Source: an uncultured Oscillospiraceae bacterium
GTDB taxonomy: Bacteria > Bacillota > Clostridia > Oscillospirales > Oscillospiraceae
Length of the DNA stretch: 36,441 nucleotides
NCBI GenBank assembly: GCA_934572335.1
Contig: CAKTKU010000021.1
Span: 1-36,441 of the forward strand
Reading direction: 5' to 3'
The position numbers and the translations under genes are program-made. Under the pieces are notes generated by a model. The model made no database searches, was not told the origin of the DNA, and saw nothing but the letters and a program-made list of their open reading frames with translations. This document shows, in pieces, positions 23,772 through 32,384 of this stretch (position 1 is the stretch's first letter; every line of letters starts with the position of its first letter).

Positions 23772-25322
23772 ATGGAAAACAATCGTGGTTCATGGGGCAG
23801 CAACCTGGGCTTTATCCTCGCTGCTGTCGGCTCTGCCGTCGGGCTTGGCAACATCTGGGGCTTCCCGTACAAGATGGGCAAAAGCGGCGGCTTCGCGTTC
23901 CTTATCGTCTATCTCATCCTTGCGGTCATCGTCGGCATGACCGTCATGGCAAGCGAGCTGGCGCTCGGACGCAAGACCGGCACGGGTGTTGTCGGCGCGT
24001 ACAAGGCGGTTAGCAAAAAGTATAGCTGGCTCGGCTGGCTCGGCATAATCGCGCCGTTTCTCATCATGAGCTTCTACACCGTGCTCGGCGGGTACTGCGT
24101 GCAGTATATGTGCCTCAACTTTGCGGAGCTGGGCTTCGGGCTGAGCAGTCTCTTCGGCACATCCATCACCGGCTCGAACACCTTCGGCGCAATGCTCACC
24201 AACCAGTTCGGCTGCGCGTTGTTCACGCTGCTGTTTTTGGGCGTGTGCATGCTCATCGTCAAGGGCGGCGTCTCCGGCGGTATCGAGAAGTTCAACAAGA
24301 TCGGTATGCCGGCGCTCTTCGTGATGCTCATCATCGTGATCATCCGCTCCCTCACGCTGCCTAACTCCATCGAGGGGCTGAAGTTCATGTTCGTCCCCGG
24401 CTACGCCGTCAAGGCGGGCTTCATCGAGGAAGCGCCCAGCCTCATCTCCGTGCTCGGCACGGCGGGCGGGCAGATGTTCTTCTCCCTGTCGCTGGCGATG
24501 GGCGCGATGATAACCTACGGCTCGTATCTCGATAAAAAAGAGAACATAGTCAAAAATTCCGGCATCATCGTCATCTCCGACACGCTTGTCGCGCTGATGG
24601 CGGGTCTCGCGGTCATCCCCGCCGCCGTGGCAAACGGCATCAACTCCGGCATTCCCGTCAACGAGATCGTCCTCGGCGGTCCGAAGCTCCTGTTCGTCAC
24701 CCTGCAGGACGTGTTCTCCTCCATGGGCATTTCCGGCCCGCTCTTCGGCGTTATCTTCTATCTGCTCGTCATCATCGCCGCCGTCTCCTCCGCCATCTCC
24801 CTGATGGAGGTCATCGCCGCGTACTTCATCGACAAGCGCGCCGCGCAGGGCAGACCCAACGACCGCACGAAGATCGTCCTCTGGGTCGCCGTCGCTATTC
24901 TTGTTGAGGCTCTCATCGTCGCGATCGACGGTCTGGGCGCAAACGGCGTGTGGGTCCCGTTCCAGAAGACGCTCGGCGTCGGCACATGGAACGACTGCTG
25001 GCTCGACTTCATGGACTTCTGGTCCGAGGGCGTGGCAATGCCTCTTGGCGCAATGCTCATGGCGCTGATGGTCGGCTGGGAGCTCAAGCCCGACTTCCTT
25101 CTCGACGAGATCCACTCCGGCGAGAAGTCAAAGTCCTTCGACGTGTTCTACCGCGTGTGCATGAAGTGGCTGGTCGCGCCGATCATGGCGTTCGTCCTTG
25201 CCGGTCAGCTCATCGACTTCCTGCCGGTGAACCCGAACATCCTCTACGGCGTCTCGTTCGGTCTGCTGGTGATATTCTTCGTCTACACCCTCATCGGCCG
25301 CAAAAACACCGAGAACAAGTAA
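23772..25322 (+). CDS. Sodium-dependent symporter, NSS (SNF) family, copy 1
   Basis: 516 residues from the ATG at 23772 (MENNRGSWGSN), preceded by AGAGAGGTATG; an upstream in-frame ATG adds a tail absent from the paralogue. LeuT-fold transporter with 11-12 membrane helices. Helix 1 carries the sodium/substrate motif GSAVGLGNIWGFPY; Gly30 replaces the arginine of the usual NxWRFP, the extracellular gate residue (Arg30 in LeuT). Other family stretches are ELALGRKTGTG, SFYTVLGGY, NTFGAMLTNQFGC and GGQMFFSLSLAMG. NSS proteins of bacteria carry amino acids; the substrate here is unknown. About 85-90% identical by eye to copy 2. Confidence 0.93.
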   Translation: MENNRGSWGSNLGFILAAVGSAVGLGNIWGFPYKMGKSGGFAFLIVYLILAVIVGMTVMASELALGRKTGTGVVGAYKAVSKKYSWLGWLGIIAPFLIMSFYTVLGGYCVQYMCLNFAELGFGLSSLFGTSITGSNTFGAMLTNQFGCALFTLLFLGVCMLIVKGGVSGGIEKFNKIGMPALFVMLIIVIIRSLTLPNSIEGLKFMFVPGYAVKAGFIEEAPSLISVLGTAGGQMFFSLSLAMGAMITYGSYLDKKENIVKNSGIIVISDTLVALMAGLAVIPAAVANGINSGIPVNEIVLGGPKLLFVTLQDVFSSMGISGPLFGVIFYLLVIIAAVSSAISLMEVIAAYFIDKRAAQGRPNDRTKIVLWVAVAILVEALIVAIDGLGANGVWVPFQKTLGVGTWNDCWLDFMDFWSEGVAMPLGAMLMALMVGWELKPDFLLDEIHSGEKSKSFDVFYRVCMKWLVAPIMAFVLAGQLIDFLPVNPNILYGVSFGLLVIFFVYTLIGRKNTENK

Positions 25323-25353
25323 ACTGCACTCACTGTCTATACACTCCCGAATC

Positions 25354-25385
25354 CGGCGGCTTTATGCCGCCGGGTTTGTTTTTGT
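25354..25385 (+). terminator. Terminator after NSS copy 1
   Basis: CCGGCGGC/GCCGCCGG (25354-25361 and 25367-25374), 5-nt loop, followed by GTTTGTTTTTG-like T-rich sequence. It isolates copy 1 from copy 2, so each needs its own promoter. Confidence 0.9.
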
Positions 25386-25627
25386 GCCGTCGAGTTTGTT
25401 ATTTTTATATTTTTATGTACATTTCGGGCAAATTGTGAGGTTTTTCTTACCTGTATATTTTCAACTTGCGTTAATTTCCTGTTAAGAGTTTTCGCGGTCG
25501 TGTTAAGCGTCTTTGCGTCCCTTTACGCAGGGGAAACACGCCGCGTCTGCCCGTGAGAGCACCGCGCGCCGCGCCAAAAACGCCGGAAGCGCCTGCGCCG
25601 CAGGCTCTGCGCCCCTTTCGGCGCTTA
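25386..25627. other. Non-coding spacer between the symporter copies
   Basis: No supported gene. The first part is AT-rich; 25490-25627 is GC-rich with small inverted repeats, such as TGCGT-N6-ACGCA around 25515 and GCCTGCG/CGCAGGC around 25595. It has no counterpart upstream of copy 1, so it does not belong to the duplicated unit. Confidence 0.5.
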
Positions 25628-25731
25628 TTGTTAAATATTTCGCTTTCTTATGATTGTTGGCATCCATTAGAATTTCTTATTACTTACATAATAATGTAGA
25701 GTTAGGTAAATTGCAAGCCCCAGATTATAAT
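25628..25731 (+). promoter_or_regulatory. Control region of the second NSS symporter gene (copy 2)
   Basis: The same 24-bp block (25628-25651), inverted repeat ACAT-AATA-ATGT (25686-25697) and promoter TAGGTA (25703-25708), 17 bp, TATAAT (25726-25731) as copy 1, at identical spacing but without an adjacent lysR gene. Suggests the same LysR regulator serves both symporters. Confidence 0.75.
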
Positions 25732-25829
25732 TATGTACAGGATGTTAACGGAGGGCATAACCGGGCGGCAGCTTCCATCGCCCGGCGAGCCCTGACAACA
25801 ACCACAAAATAAAGTGAGGTATGTAGTTA

Positions 25830-27389
25830 ATGGAAAACAATCGCAGTTCCTTCGGCAGCAACTTCGGGTTTCTGATGGCTGCCATCGGCTCAGCCGTCGG
25901 TCTGGGCAACATCTGGGGCTTCCCCTACAAAATGGGTCGCAGCGGCGGCTTCGCGTTCCTTATCGTCTATCTCATCCTTGCGGTCATCGTCGGTCTCACC
26001 GTGATGTCCAGCGAGCTGGCGCTCGGACGCAAGACCGGCACGGGCGTTGTCGGCGCGTACAAGGCGGTCAGCAAGAAGTATAAATGGCTCGGCTGGCTGG
26101 GCATAATCGCGCCGTTCCTCATCATGAGCTTCTACACCGTGCTCGGCGGCTACTGTCTGCAATATATGTGCCTCAATCTCGCGGAGCTGGGCTTCGGGCT
26201 GAGCAACATCTTCGGCGCATCCATCACCGGCTCTAACACCTTCGGCGCAATGCTCACCAACCAGTTCGGCTGCGCGCTGTTCACGCTGCTGTTCCTCGGC
26301 TACTGCATGTACATCGTCGCGCGCGGCATCGGCGGCGGCATTGAGAAGTTCAACAAGGTCGGTATGCCGGCGCTCGTCATTATGCTGCTGATCGTCATCA
26401 TCCGCTCCGTCACCCTCCCCAACGCCGTTGAGGGTCTGAAGTTCATGTTCGTCCCCGGGTACGCCGTCAAGGCTGGCTTCATTGAGAAGGCTCCCAGCTT
26501 CATCTCCGTTCTCGGCACCGCCGGCGGGCAGATGTTCTTCTCCCTGTCGCTGGCGATGGGCGCGATGATCACCTACGGCTCCTACCTCGATAAAAAAGAG
26601 AACCTCGTCAAAAACTCCGGCATCATCGTCGCTTCCGATACTCTCGTTGCGCTGATGGCGGGTCTCGCGGTCATTCCCGCCGCCGTGGCCAACGGCATCA
26701 ACTCCGGCATCCCCGTCAATGAGATTGCCCTCGGCGGTCCGAAGCTCCTGTTCGTCACCCTGCAGGACGTTTTCTCCTCCATGGGTCCGACAGGTCCTCT
26801 CTTCGGCGTTATCTTCTACCTGCTGGTCATCATCGCCGCCGTCTCCTCCGCCATCTCCCTGATGGAGGTCATCGCCGCGTACTTCATCGACAAGCGCGCC
26901 GAGCAGGGCAAGTCCAACGATCGCAAGAAGATCGTCCTCTGGGTCTCCCTCGCCATCCTCGTTGAGGCGCTGCTCGTCTCGATAGACGGTCTCGGCTCGA
27001 ACGGTGTGTGGGTCCCGTTCCAGAAGACCTTGGGCGTTGACACATGGAACGACTGCTGGCTCGACTTCATGGATTGCTGGTCCGAGGGCATCGCAATGCC
27101 CGTGGGCGCAATGCTCATGGCGCTGATGGTCGGTTGGGAGCTCAAGCCCGACTTCCTCCTCGACGAGATACACTCCGGCGAGAAGTCAAAGTTCTTCGAC
27201 ACGTTCTACCGTGTGTGCGTGAAGTGGCTGGTCGCGCCGATCATGGCGCTCGTCCTCGCCGGTCAGATGATGGACTTCTTCACCAAGGTCAACTCCGGCG
27301 TCCTCTACGGCATCGCGTTCGGTCTGCTGGGCGTGTTCTTTGTGTACACCCTCATCGGCTCGAAGAATAAAAGCGAGCTGAAAAAATAA
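25830..27389 (+). CDS. Sodium-dependent symporter, NSS (SNF) family, copy 2
   Basis: 519 residues, start MENNRSSFGSN behind GTGAGGTATG. The LeuT-fold features match copy 1, including NIWGFPY with Gly in place of the gate arginine. Differences from copy 1 cluster in a few spots (for example CMYIVARGIGGG against CMLIVKGGVSGG, and the C-terminus FFTKVNSGVLYG against FLPVNPNILYG), while the long stretches lining the transport path are identical. A tandem duplicate that has begun to diverge, perhaps in substrate or affinity. Confidence 0.93.
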   Translation: MENNRSSFGSNFGFLMAAIGSAVGLGNIWGFPYKMGRSGGFAFLIVYLILAVIVGLTVMSSELALGRKTGTGVVGAYKAVSKKYKWLGWLGIIAPFLIMSFYTVLGGYCLQYMCLNLAELGFGLSNIFGASITGSNTFGAMLTNQFGCALFTLLFLGYCMYIVARGIGGGIEKFNKVGMPALVIMLLIVIIRSVTLPNAVEGLKFMFVPGYAVKAGFIEKAPSFISVLGTAGGQMFFSLSLAMGAMITYGSYLDKKENLVKNSGIIVASDTLVALMAGLAVIPAAVANGINSGIPVNEIALGGPKLLFVTLQDVFSSMGPTGPLFGVIFYLLVIIAAVSSAISLMEVIAAYFIDKRAEQGKSNDRKKIVLWVSLAILVEALLVSIDGLGSNGVWVPFQKTLGVDTWNDCWLDFMDCWSEGIAMPVGAMLMALMVGWELKPDFLLDEIHSGEKSKFFDTFYRVCVKWLVAPIMALVLAGQMMDFFTKVNSGVLYGIAFGLLGVFFVYTLIGSKNKSELKK

Positions 27390-27417
27390 GCATCTGCGTT
27401 CATTTCTTCTCTCCGCT

Positions 27418-27450
27418 GCCCCGGCAGGTCAATCCTGCCGGGGCATTTGC
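27418..27450 (+). terminator. Terminator after NSS copy 2
   Basis: GCCCCGGCAGG/CCTGCCGGGGC (27418-27428 and 27434-27444), an 11-bp stem with a 5-nt loop. The T-run after it is short (ATTTGCCG), so termination may be partial. Confidence 0.75.
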
Positions 27451-27539
27451 CGTCCTTTGCCTCTTTCGTTGATATGTACAACGGCACATATCGTGATGTT
27501 TTTGGCGTATATCTTCGGTAAAGTCCGCAGATTTGGGCA

Positions 27540-27561
27540 TTTTGCGTGATCTGACGCAAAA
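27540..27561. promoter_or_regulatory. Inverted repeat upstream of the hydrogenase promoter
   Basis: TTTTGCGT-GATCTG-ACGCAAAA, 8-bp perfect arms (27540-27547 and 27554-27561), 25 bp upstream of the -35. Looks like an operator; the binding protein is unknown. Confidence 0.5.
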
Positions 27562-27564
27562 ATA

Positions 27565-27614
27565 TTGTTAAGAAAATTACTATTATTGATTCTGTGATAT
27601 TACAGTTTTATAAT
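27565..27614 (+). promoter_or_regulatory. Promoter of the hyp-hydrogenase locus with a partial Rex-like site
   Basis: TTGATT (27586-27591), 17 bp, TATAAT (27609-27614). Just upstream, TTGTTAAGAAAATTACTA (27565-27582) has a perfect left half and a degenerate right half of the Rex consensus TTGTTAA-N4-TTAACAA. The promoter spacer contains CTGTGATATTACAG (27592-27605), an imperfect palindrome. The leader to hypF is about 120 nt and contains a small GCGC-GAAA-GCGC hairpin. Redox control by Rex is plausible but unproven. Confidence 0.6.
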
Positions 27615-27742
27615 GAAAACAAATAAAGTGGCGAAATTTTCGTCGTTTTTGCATTAAAAACTTCTTGCGCGAAAGCGCGATACCATATATACTATGTCTG
27701 ATAATTAACTAACTTAGGCAATTATTACGCAGAGGTCACAGG

Positions 27743-29986
27743 TTGGAAAGATTAAGTCTGAAAATACGCGGGATCGTTCAGGGCGTGGGCTTCCGTCCGT
27801 TCATCCACAAGCTTGTCGGCAGCTACGGGCTGCGAGGCTACATCAAGAACACCTCCTCCGGCGTGGAGCTGGAGCTGGAGGGCGAGCGCGCGGAGCTTGA
27901 GCGCTTTGTGCGCGACGTGCCGGAGAAAGCGCCGAAGCTCGCCGTGATAGAGAGCGTCGAGCCGGAGTATTCCGCGGAGCTTGTGGGCTTCACGGGGTTT
28001 GAGATACGCCAGAGCAAGCGCGAAGCATCGCGCAACACCCTCATCTCCCCCGACATCTGCATCTGTGACGACTGTCTGCGTGAGCTTTTCACCCCCACCG
28101 ACCGGCGCTATCGCTACCCGTTCATCAACTGCACCAACTGTGGCCCGCGCTTTACCATTATAAAAGATGTGCCGTATGACAGGATAAAGACCTCAATGGG
28201 CGCGTTCCCCATGTGCCCCGACTGCGACAGGGAGTATCACGACATCGAAAACCGGCGCTACCATGCGCAGCCCGACTGCTGCCCCGTCTGCGGTCCGCGG
28301 GTGTTTTTCCTCGACCGGGACGGCAGGGAGATTCCCGGCGACGCGATAGAGACCGCGCGGCGCGCGGTCAAGGCCGGGGAGATCATCGCGGTGAAGGGGC
28401 TGGGCGGGATGCATCTCGCCTGCCGGGCGGACGACGCCGGGATCACCATGGAGCTGCGCCGCCGCAAGCAGCGCGACGAAAAGCCCTTCGCCGTCATGTG
28501 CCGGGACGCTGCCGCCGCGCGGCGGATATGCGAGCTGGACGCGGACGAGGAGCGTGTACTCACGGGCTTTCGCCGCCCGATCGTGCTTTTGAAAAAGCGC
28601 GGCGGCGCGGAGCTGGGGCACGTCAGCGAAAACGGGTATGTCGGCGTGATGCTGCCGTACACACCGCTGCACTATCTCCTCTTCGGCAACGATATAGATA
28701 TGCTCATCATGACCTCCGCCAACCTCTCCGATACGCCCATCATGTACAAGAATAACGAGGCATTGGAGAAGCTGCGCGGTATTGCGGACGGCTTTCTGCT
28801 GCACGACCGCGACATCCAGACCCGCTGTGACGATTCGCTGTGCTGGGTGCTGGACGGGCGGGAGTATTTCGCGCGGCGCTCGCGCGGGTACGTGCCGTTC
28901 CCCGTCAAGCTGGAGGACAGCCGCACGCGCATTCTCGCCTGCGGCGCGGAGCAGAAGGCGAGCTTCTGCCTTTCCAAGGAGGATTATATCTTCCCCAGCC
29001 AGCATATAGGCGATCTGAAAAACTACGAAACGCTTGAAAACTACGAAGCGCAGATCGCGCATTTCGAGCGGCTTTTTGACATCGCTCCGCGCGCCGTCGC
29101 GTGCGACCTGCACCCGGACTATATGTCCACCGAGTATGCCGAGCGCCTCGCAAAGCGTGACGGCATCCCCCTCATCCGCGTGCAGCACCACCACGCGCAT
29201 ATGGCGGCGTGCATGGCGGACAACCGCCTCACGGGCGAAGCGATAGGTCTCGTCTGGGACGGGACGGGCTACGGCACGGACGGCACGAGTTGGGGTGCGG
29301 AGTGTCTCGCGGGCGGCTACTCGGGGTTTGAACGCCTCGGCAGCATACGCCCCATCCCGCTCATCGGCGGCGACCGCGCCGTGAAGGAGAGCTTCCGCGT
29401 CGCCTACGCGCTTCTGAGCGCCGCAGGGTGCGGCGCTGACGGCATAGAGAGCGCCGATGCGCTGAGAGCGCAGCTGGAAGCCGGATTGAACTGCCCGCTC
29501 TCGTCGGGCATGGGGCGGCTCTTTGACGGCATCGCCGCGATCATCGGGATAAAGGAGCGCTGCTCCTACGAGGGGCAGGGCGCGGTGCTGCTGGAAGCGG
29601 CGGCGGAACGCGGCATAGACGCGCGCTACACCGTCACGCTCGAGGGCGAGCCTCTGCGCTTTGACTGGCGCGAGATGATACGCGAGATCGTGCGCGATAA
29701 GAGTCTCGGCGTTCCCGCCGGTGTCGTCGCCGCGAAGTTCATGAACACGCTTATCGATGTCGGCACGGCGCAGTGCCGCTATGCGCGGGAAAAGACCGGG
29801 CTGACGCACATTGTGCTTTCTGGCGGAAGCTTTCAGAATATGTACATTATGCGCCGTCTCCCCGCGCGGCTGAGGGGCGAGGGCTTTGAGGTATACCACC
29901 ACAGCCGCGTGTCCGCGAACGACGAGGGGCTTTCCCTCGGGCAGCTGATGATAGCGCAGTACGCGCTTGAAAACGGGCAATACTGA
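27743..29986 (+). CDS. hypF: Carbamoyltransferase HypF, [NiFe] hydrogenase maturation
   Basis: 747 residues, full length. It makes the cyanide ligand precursor by moving carbamoyl to HypE. Domains in order: acylphosphatase (GIVQGVGFRPFIHKL, about 10-24), two zinc fingers (CDDC and CTNCGPRF; CPDC and CCPVCGPRVF), a YrdC-like domain (from about 200), and a Kae1-like domain with HHHAHMAACM and LVWDGTGYGTDG. The start is a TTG at 27743 with GAGG 7 bp upstream; no ATG fits. First gene of the hydrogenase locus. Confidence 0.95.
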   Translation: MERLSLKIRGIVQGVGFRPFIHKLVGSYGLRGYIKNTSSGVELELEGERAELERFVRDVPEKAPKLAVIESVEPEYSAELVGFTGFEIRQSKREASRNTLISPDICICDDCLRELFTPTDRRYRYPFINCTNCGPRFTIIKDVPYDRIKTSMGAFPMCPDCDREYHDIENRRYHAQPDCCPVCGPRVFFLDRDGREIPGDAIETARRAVKAGEIIAVKGLGGMHLACRADDAGITMELRRRKQRDEKPFAVMCRDAAAARRICELDADEERVLTGFRRPIVLLKKRGGAELGHVSENGYVGVMLPYTPLHYLLFGNDIDMLIMTSANLSDTPIMYKNNEALEKLRGIADGFLLHDRDIQTRCDDSLCWVLDGREYFARRSRGYVPFPVKLEDSRTRILACGAEQKASFCLSKEDYIFPSQHIGDLKNYETLENYEAQIAHFERLFDIAPRAVACDLHPDYMSTEYAERLAKRDGIPLIRVQHHHAHMAACMADNRLTGEAIGLVWDGTGYGTDGTSWGAECLAGGYSGFERLGSIRPIPLIGGDRAVKESFRVAYALLSAAGCGADGIESADALRAQLEAGLNCPLSSGMGRLFDGIAAIIGIKERCSYEGQGAVLLEAAAERGIDARYTVTLEGEPLRFDWREMIREIVRDKSLGVPAGVVAAKFMNTLIDVGTAQCRYAREKTGLTHIVLSGGSFQNMYIMRRLPARLRGEGFEVYHHSRVSANDEGLSLGQLMIAQYALENGQY

Positions 29987-30006
29987 AAAACAAGGAACAA
30001 AAAGCT

Positions 30007-30234
30007 ATGTGTCTTGCGATACCTTTGAAATTGGTCGAGATAGACGGCAAGCGCGCCGTCGGCGAGGCGATGGGCATGCGGCGGGAGCTGCGCGTCGATT
30101 TCATCGACAAGCCCAAGCTCGGCGAATATGTGATCGTGCACGCGGGCTTTGCCATTGAGCGCCTCGGCGAGCAGCAGGCGCTTGAGGATCTGGAAAGCTG
30201 GGGGGAGGTCGCCGATGCGCTCGGACATCTCTGA
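30007..30234 (+). CDS. hypC: Hydrogenase maturation chaperone HypC/HupF
   Basis: 75 residues. Starts MCLAIPLKLVEI; Cys2 binds the Fe(CN)2CO unit with HypD. GEYVIVHAGFAIERL is the conserved core. It carries the iron centre to the large subunit. 20 bp after hypF, and its last 20 bp overlap the start of hypD. Confidence 0.95.
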   Translation: MCLAIPLKLVEIDGKRAVGEAMGMRRELRVDFIDKPKLGEYVIVHAGFAIERLGEQQALEDLESWGEVADALGHL

Positions 30235-31294
30235 GGCGCGAGAGCGCATACTCTCGGCGATCGCCGCGATGCCGGTGGGCAATGTGAAGCTGATGGAGGT
30301 GTGCGGCACGCACACCATGGCCATCGCAAAGTCCGGGCTGCGCGCGGTGCTGCCGGAGAACGTGCAGCTTTTGAGCGGGCCGGGCTGCCCGGTGTGCGTC
30401 ACGCCGCCGGAGGTCATTGACGCGGTGCTCGCGCTCGCCATGCGCCCGGAGGTCATCATCGCAAGCTACGGTGATATGCTGCGCGTTCCGGGGTCGAAAA
30501 GGGGCGACAGTCTCGCCCGCCGCCGCGCTCTCGGCGCGCGGGTGGAGATCGTCTACTCCCCCGTTGACGCGGTGGAGCTGGCAAAGGCGAACCCCGATAA
30601 GGAGATCGTGTTCCTCGGCGTCGGGTTTGAGACGACCGCCCCCGGCACTGCCGCCGCCGTGCTCACGGCGCGGGATGAGGGCGTTTCCAACTTCTCCGTG
30701 TGGTCGATGCTCAAGACTGTCGATCCCGCCCTGCGCGCGCTGATGGCGGACGAGGGCTTCGATATTTCGGGCTTTATCTGCCCAGGGCACGTCGCCACGA
30801 TAATCGGCGAGCGCGGCTTCGCGTTTCTGCCGGAGGAATATAATATGCCCGCGGTGATCGCGGGATTTGAGCCGGAGGATATCCTCCTCGCCGTGTGCCG
30901 CCTTCTGCGGCAGATCGCCGACGGCGCACCGGCACTTGAAAACGAATACACCCGCGCGGTGGCGGCAGACGGGAACATACTCGCGCAGAGGATCATGACA
31001 GAGTGCTTCGTCCCCCGGCGGGACATATGGCGCGGTCTCGGCATGATAGAGAGCAGCGGGCTTGCGCTCTCTCCGGCGCTCTCCGCGTTCGACGCGGAGC
31101 GGAAATTCGCCGTCGAGCCAATTGCGGAGAGCGCGCCGACCGCCTGCCGCTGCGGCGATGTGATATGCGGCAGGATACGCGCCGTCGACTGCCCGCTCTG
31201 GGGCACGGCGTGCACGCCGGAGGACCCTGTGGGACCGTGTATGGTGTCGTCGGAGGGTGCGTGCGCCGCGGCTTACAAATACCGCGAGATATGA
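30215..31294 (+). CDS. hypD: Hydrogenase maturation factor HypD
   Basis: 359 residues, iron-sulfur scaffold on which Fe(CN)2CO is built. Start ATG at 30215 (MRSDISEARERIL) behind GGGGGAGGT; an earlier in-frame ATG inside hypC is not supported. Key motifs: MEVCGTHTM with the catalytic cysteine, LLSGPGCPVCVTP, and GFETTAPGTA. The C-terminal cysteine cluster (CRCGDVICG, CPLWGTACTP, GPCMVSSEGAC) holds the 4Fe-4S cluster and redox cysteines. All expected residues are present. Confidence 0.95.
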   Translation: MRSDISEARERILSAIAAMPVGNVKLMEVCGTHTMAIAKSGLRAVLPENVQLLSGPGCPVCVTPPEVIDAVLALAMRPEVIIASYGDMLRVPGSKRGDSLARRRALGARVEIVYSPVDAVELAKANPDKEIVFLGVGFETTAPGTAAAVLTARDEGVSNFSVWSMLKTVDPALRALMADEGFDISGFICPGHVATIIGERGFAFLPEEYNMPAVIAGFEPEDILLAVCRLLRQIADGAPALENEYTRAVAADGNILAQRIMTECFVPRRDIWRGLGMIESSGLALSPALSAFDAERKFAVEPIAESAPTACRCGDVICGRIRAVDCPLWGTACTPEDPVGPCMVSSEGACAAAYKYREI

Positions 31295-31306
31295 GGAAGC
31301 AGAGCT

Positions 31307-32305
31307 ATGGACGACATCATCACACTTGACTACGGCAGCGGCGGGAAAAAGACCTCGCAGCTGATAGAGGGGCTGCTGCTCCCGGCGCTGGACAACCCCG
31401 CGCTGAGGGAGCTTGGCGACGGGGCGGTACTCCCCGGTGCGGAAAGACTCGTATTTTCCACGGACAGCTTTGTCGTCGACCCCATCTTCTTCCCCGGCGG
31501 GGACATCGGCAAGCTGAGCGTATGCGGCACGGTGAACGACCTCGCCGTGTGCGGCGCGGAGCCGAAGTATCTGAGCTGTGCATTTATAATAGAAGAGGGC
31601 TTCGCCGCGGAGGATCTGGCGCGCGTCGTCGCCTCCATCCGCACAGCGGCGGACGCGGCGGGCGTCGCGGTCGTCACGGGCGACACGAAGGTCGTCGAGC
31701 GCGGACGCGGCGACAAGCTGTACGTCAACACCGCCGGCATCGGCTTTCTCAGGCATCCCGGTCTCTCGCCGCGGGCGATACGCCCGGGCGATAAGGTGCT
31801 CGTCTCCGGCACGGTCGGCGACCACGGCACGGCGGTCATGCTCGCGCGCAGCGGCATGATGCAGGGGGACATACACTCCGACTGCGCGCCGCTCAATGAA
31901 CTGTGCAAGGCGCTGCTCTCCTCGGGCGCGGCGGTGCGCGTGCTGCGCGACCCGACGCGCGGCGGCGTCGCGACGACGCTCAATGAATTTGTGGAGGGTA
32001 CGGCGCTCGGCATAGAGCTGACGGAGGCGGGCATCCCCGTGCGCGGGGAGGTCCAGGCCGCGTGCGATATGCTGGGGCTGGACGCGCTCTACTGCGCAAA
32101 CGAGGGGAAGCTTCTCGCGGTCGTCGCGCCGGAGGATGAGGCGCGCGCCCTCGCGGCGCTGCAAAGCGTGGACACAGGCCGCGAAGCCGCGGTCATCGGC
32201 ACGGTCACGGCGGACTACCCCGGCCGCGTCGTGATGGATACGGCGTTCGGCGGGCGGCGGATACTGCAGAAGCTCACCGGCGCGCAGCTGCCGAGAATAT
32301 GCTGA
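31307..32305 (+). CDS. hypE: Hydrogenase maturation protein HypE
   Basis: 332 residues, PurM-like ATPase that dehydrates the carbamoyl group on its own C-terminal cysteine to a thiocyanate. It starts MDDIITLDYGSGGKKTSQLI and has the ATP-binding FSTDSFVVDP and GDTKVVERG, then DPTRGGVATTLNEF. It ends exactly in PRIC, with Cys332 as the modified residue. 12 bp after hypD. Confidence 0.96.
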   Translation: MDDIITLDYGSGGKKTSQLIEGLLLPALDNPALRELGDGAVLPGAERLVFSTDSFVVDPIFFPGGDIGKLSVCGTVNDLAVCGAEPKYLSCAFIIEEGFAAEDLARVVASIRTAADAAGVAVVTGDTKVVERGRGDKLYVNTAGIGFLRHPGLSPRAIRPGDKVLVSGTVGDHGTAVMLARSGMMQGDIHSDCAPLNELCKALLSSGAAVRVLRDPTRGGVATTLNEFVEGTALGIELTEAGIPVRGEVQAACDMLGLDALYCANEGKLLAVVAPEDEARALAALQSVDTGREAAVIGTVTADYPGRVVMDTAFGGRRILQKLTGAQLPRIC

Positions 32306-32384
32306 AAAAGCATGCAAAAACTTTGGTTTTTCATATAAAAGGACAGTGCAATTTTTCATTTTTGGACGAGAGGTGATATGAAGT

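Larger units (their letters stand above)
23615..27389 (+). repeat. Tandem duplication: control region plus NSS symporter gene, two copies
   Basis: Unit 1 is 23615-25322 and unit 2 is 25628-27389. Similarity covers the upstream block, inverted repeat, promoter and the whole coding region, with long runs of identical DNA in the genes, but not the 305 bp between units. Unit 1 starts 2 bp upstream of the lysR start codon, so the duplication endpoint probably lay at or inside lysR. Confidence 0.8.

Noticed and set aside
25386..25627. GC-rich inverted repeats between the symporters as a CRISPR or mobile element remnant
   Set aside because: No regular repeat-spacer pattern, no transposase fragment and no flanking direct repeats could be seen.
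23790..27173. Two long minus-strand open frames (about 430-440 codons) opposite the symporter genes
   Set aside because: Each lies wholly inside an NSS gene and they resemble each other only because the genes do. The translations are rich in D, E, H and R, with no domain and no ribosome-binding site.
28193..29980. 595-codon minus-strand frame opposite hypF, and the 797-codon minus-strand frame 30101-32494 opposite hypC-hypE
   Set aside because: Antisense shadows. HypF, HypC, HypD and HypE are unmistakable on the plus strand.
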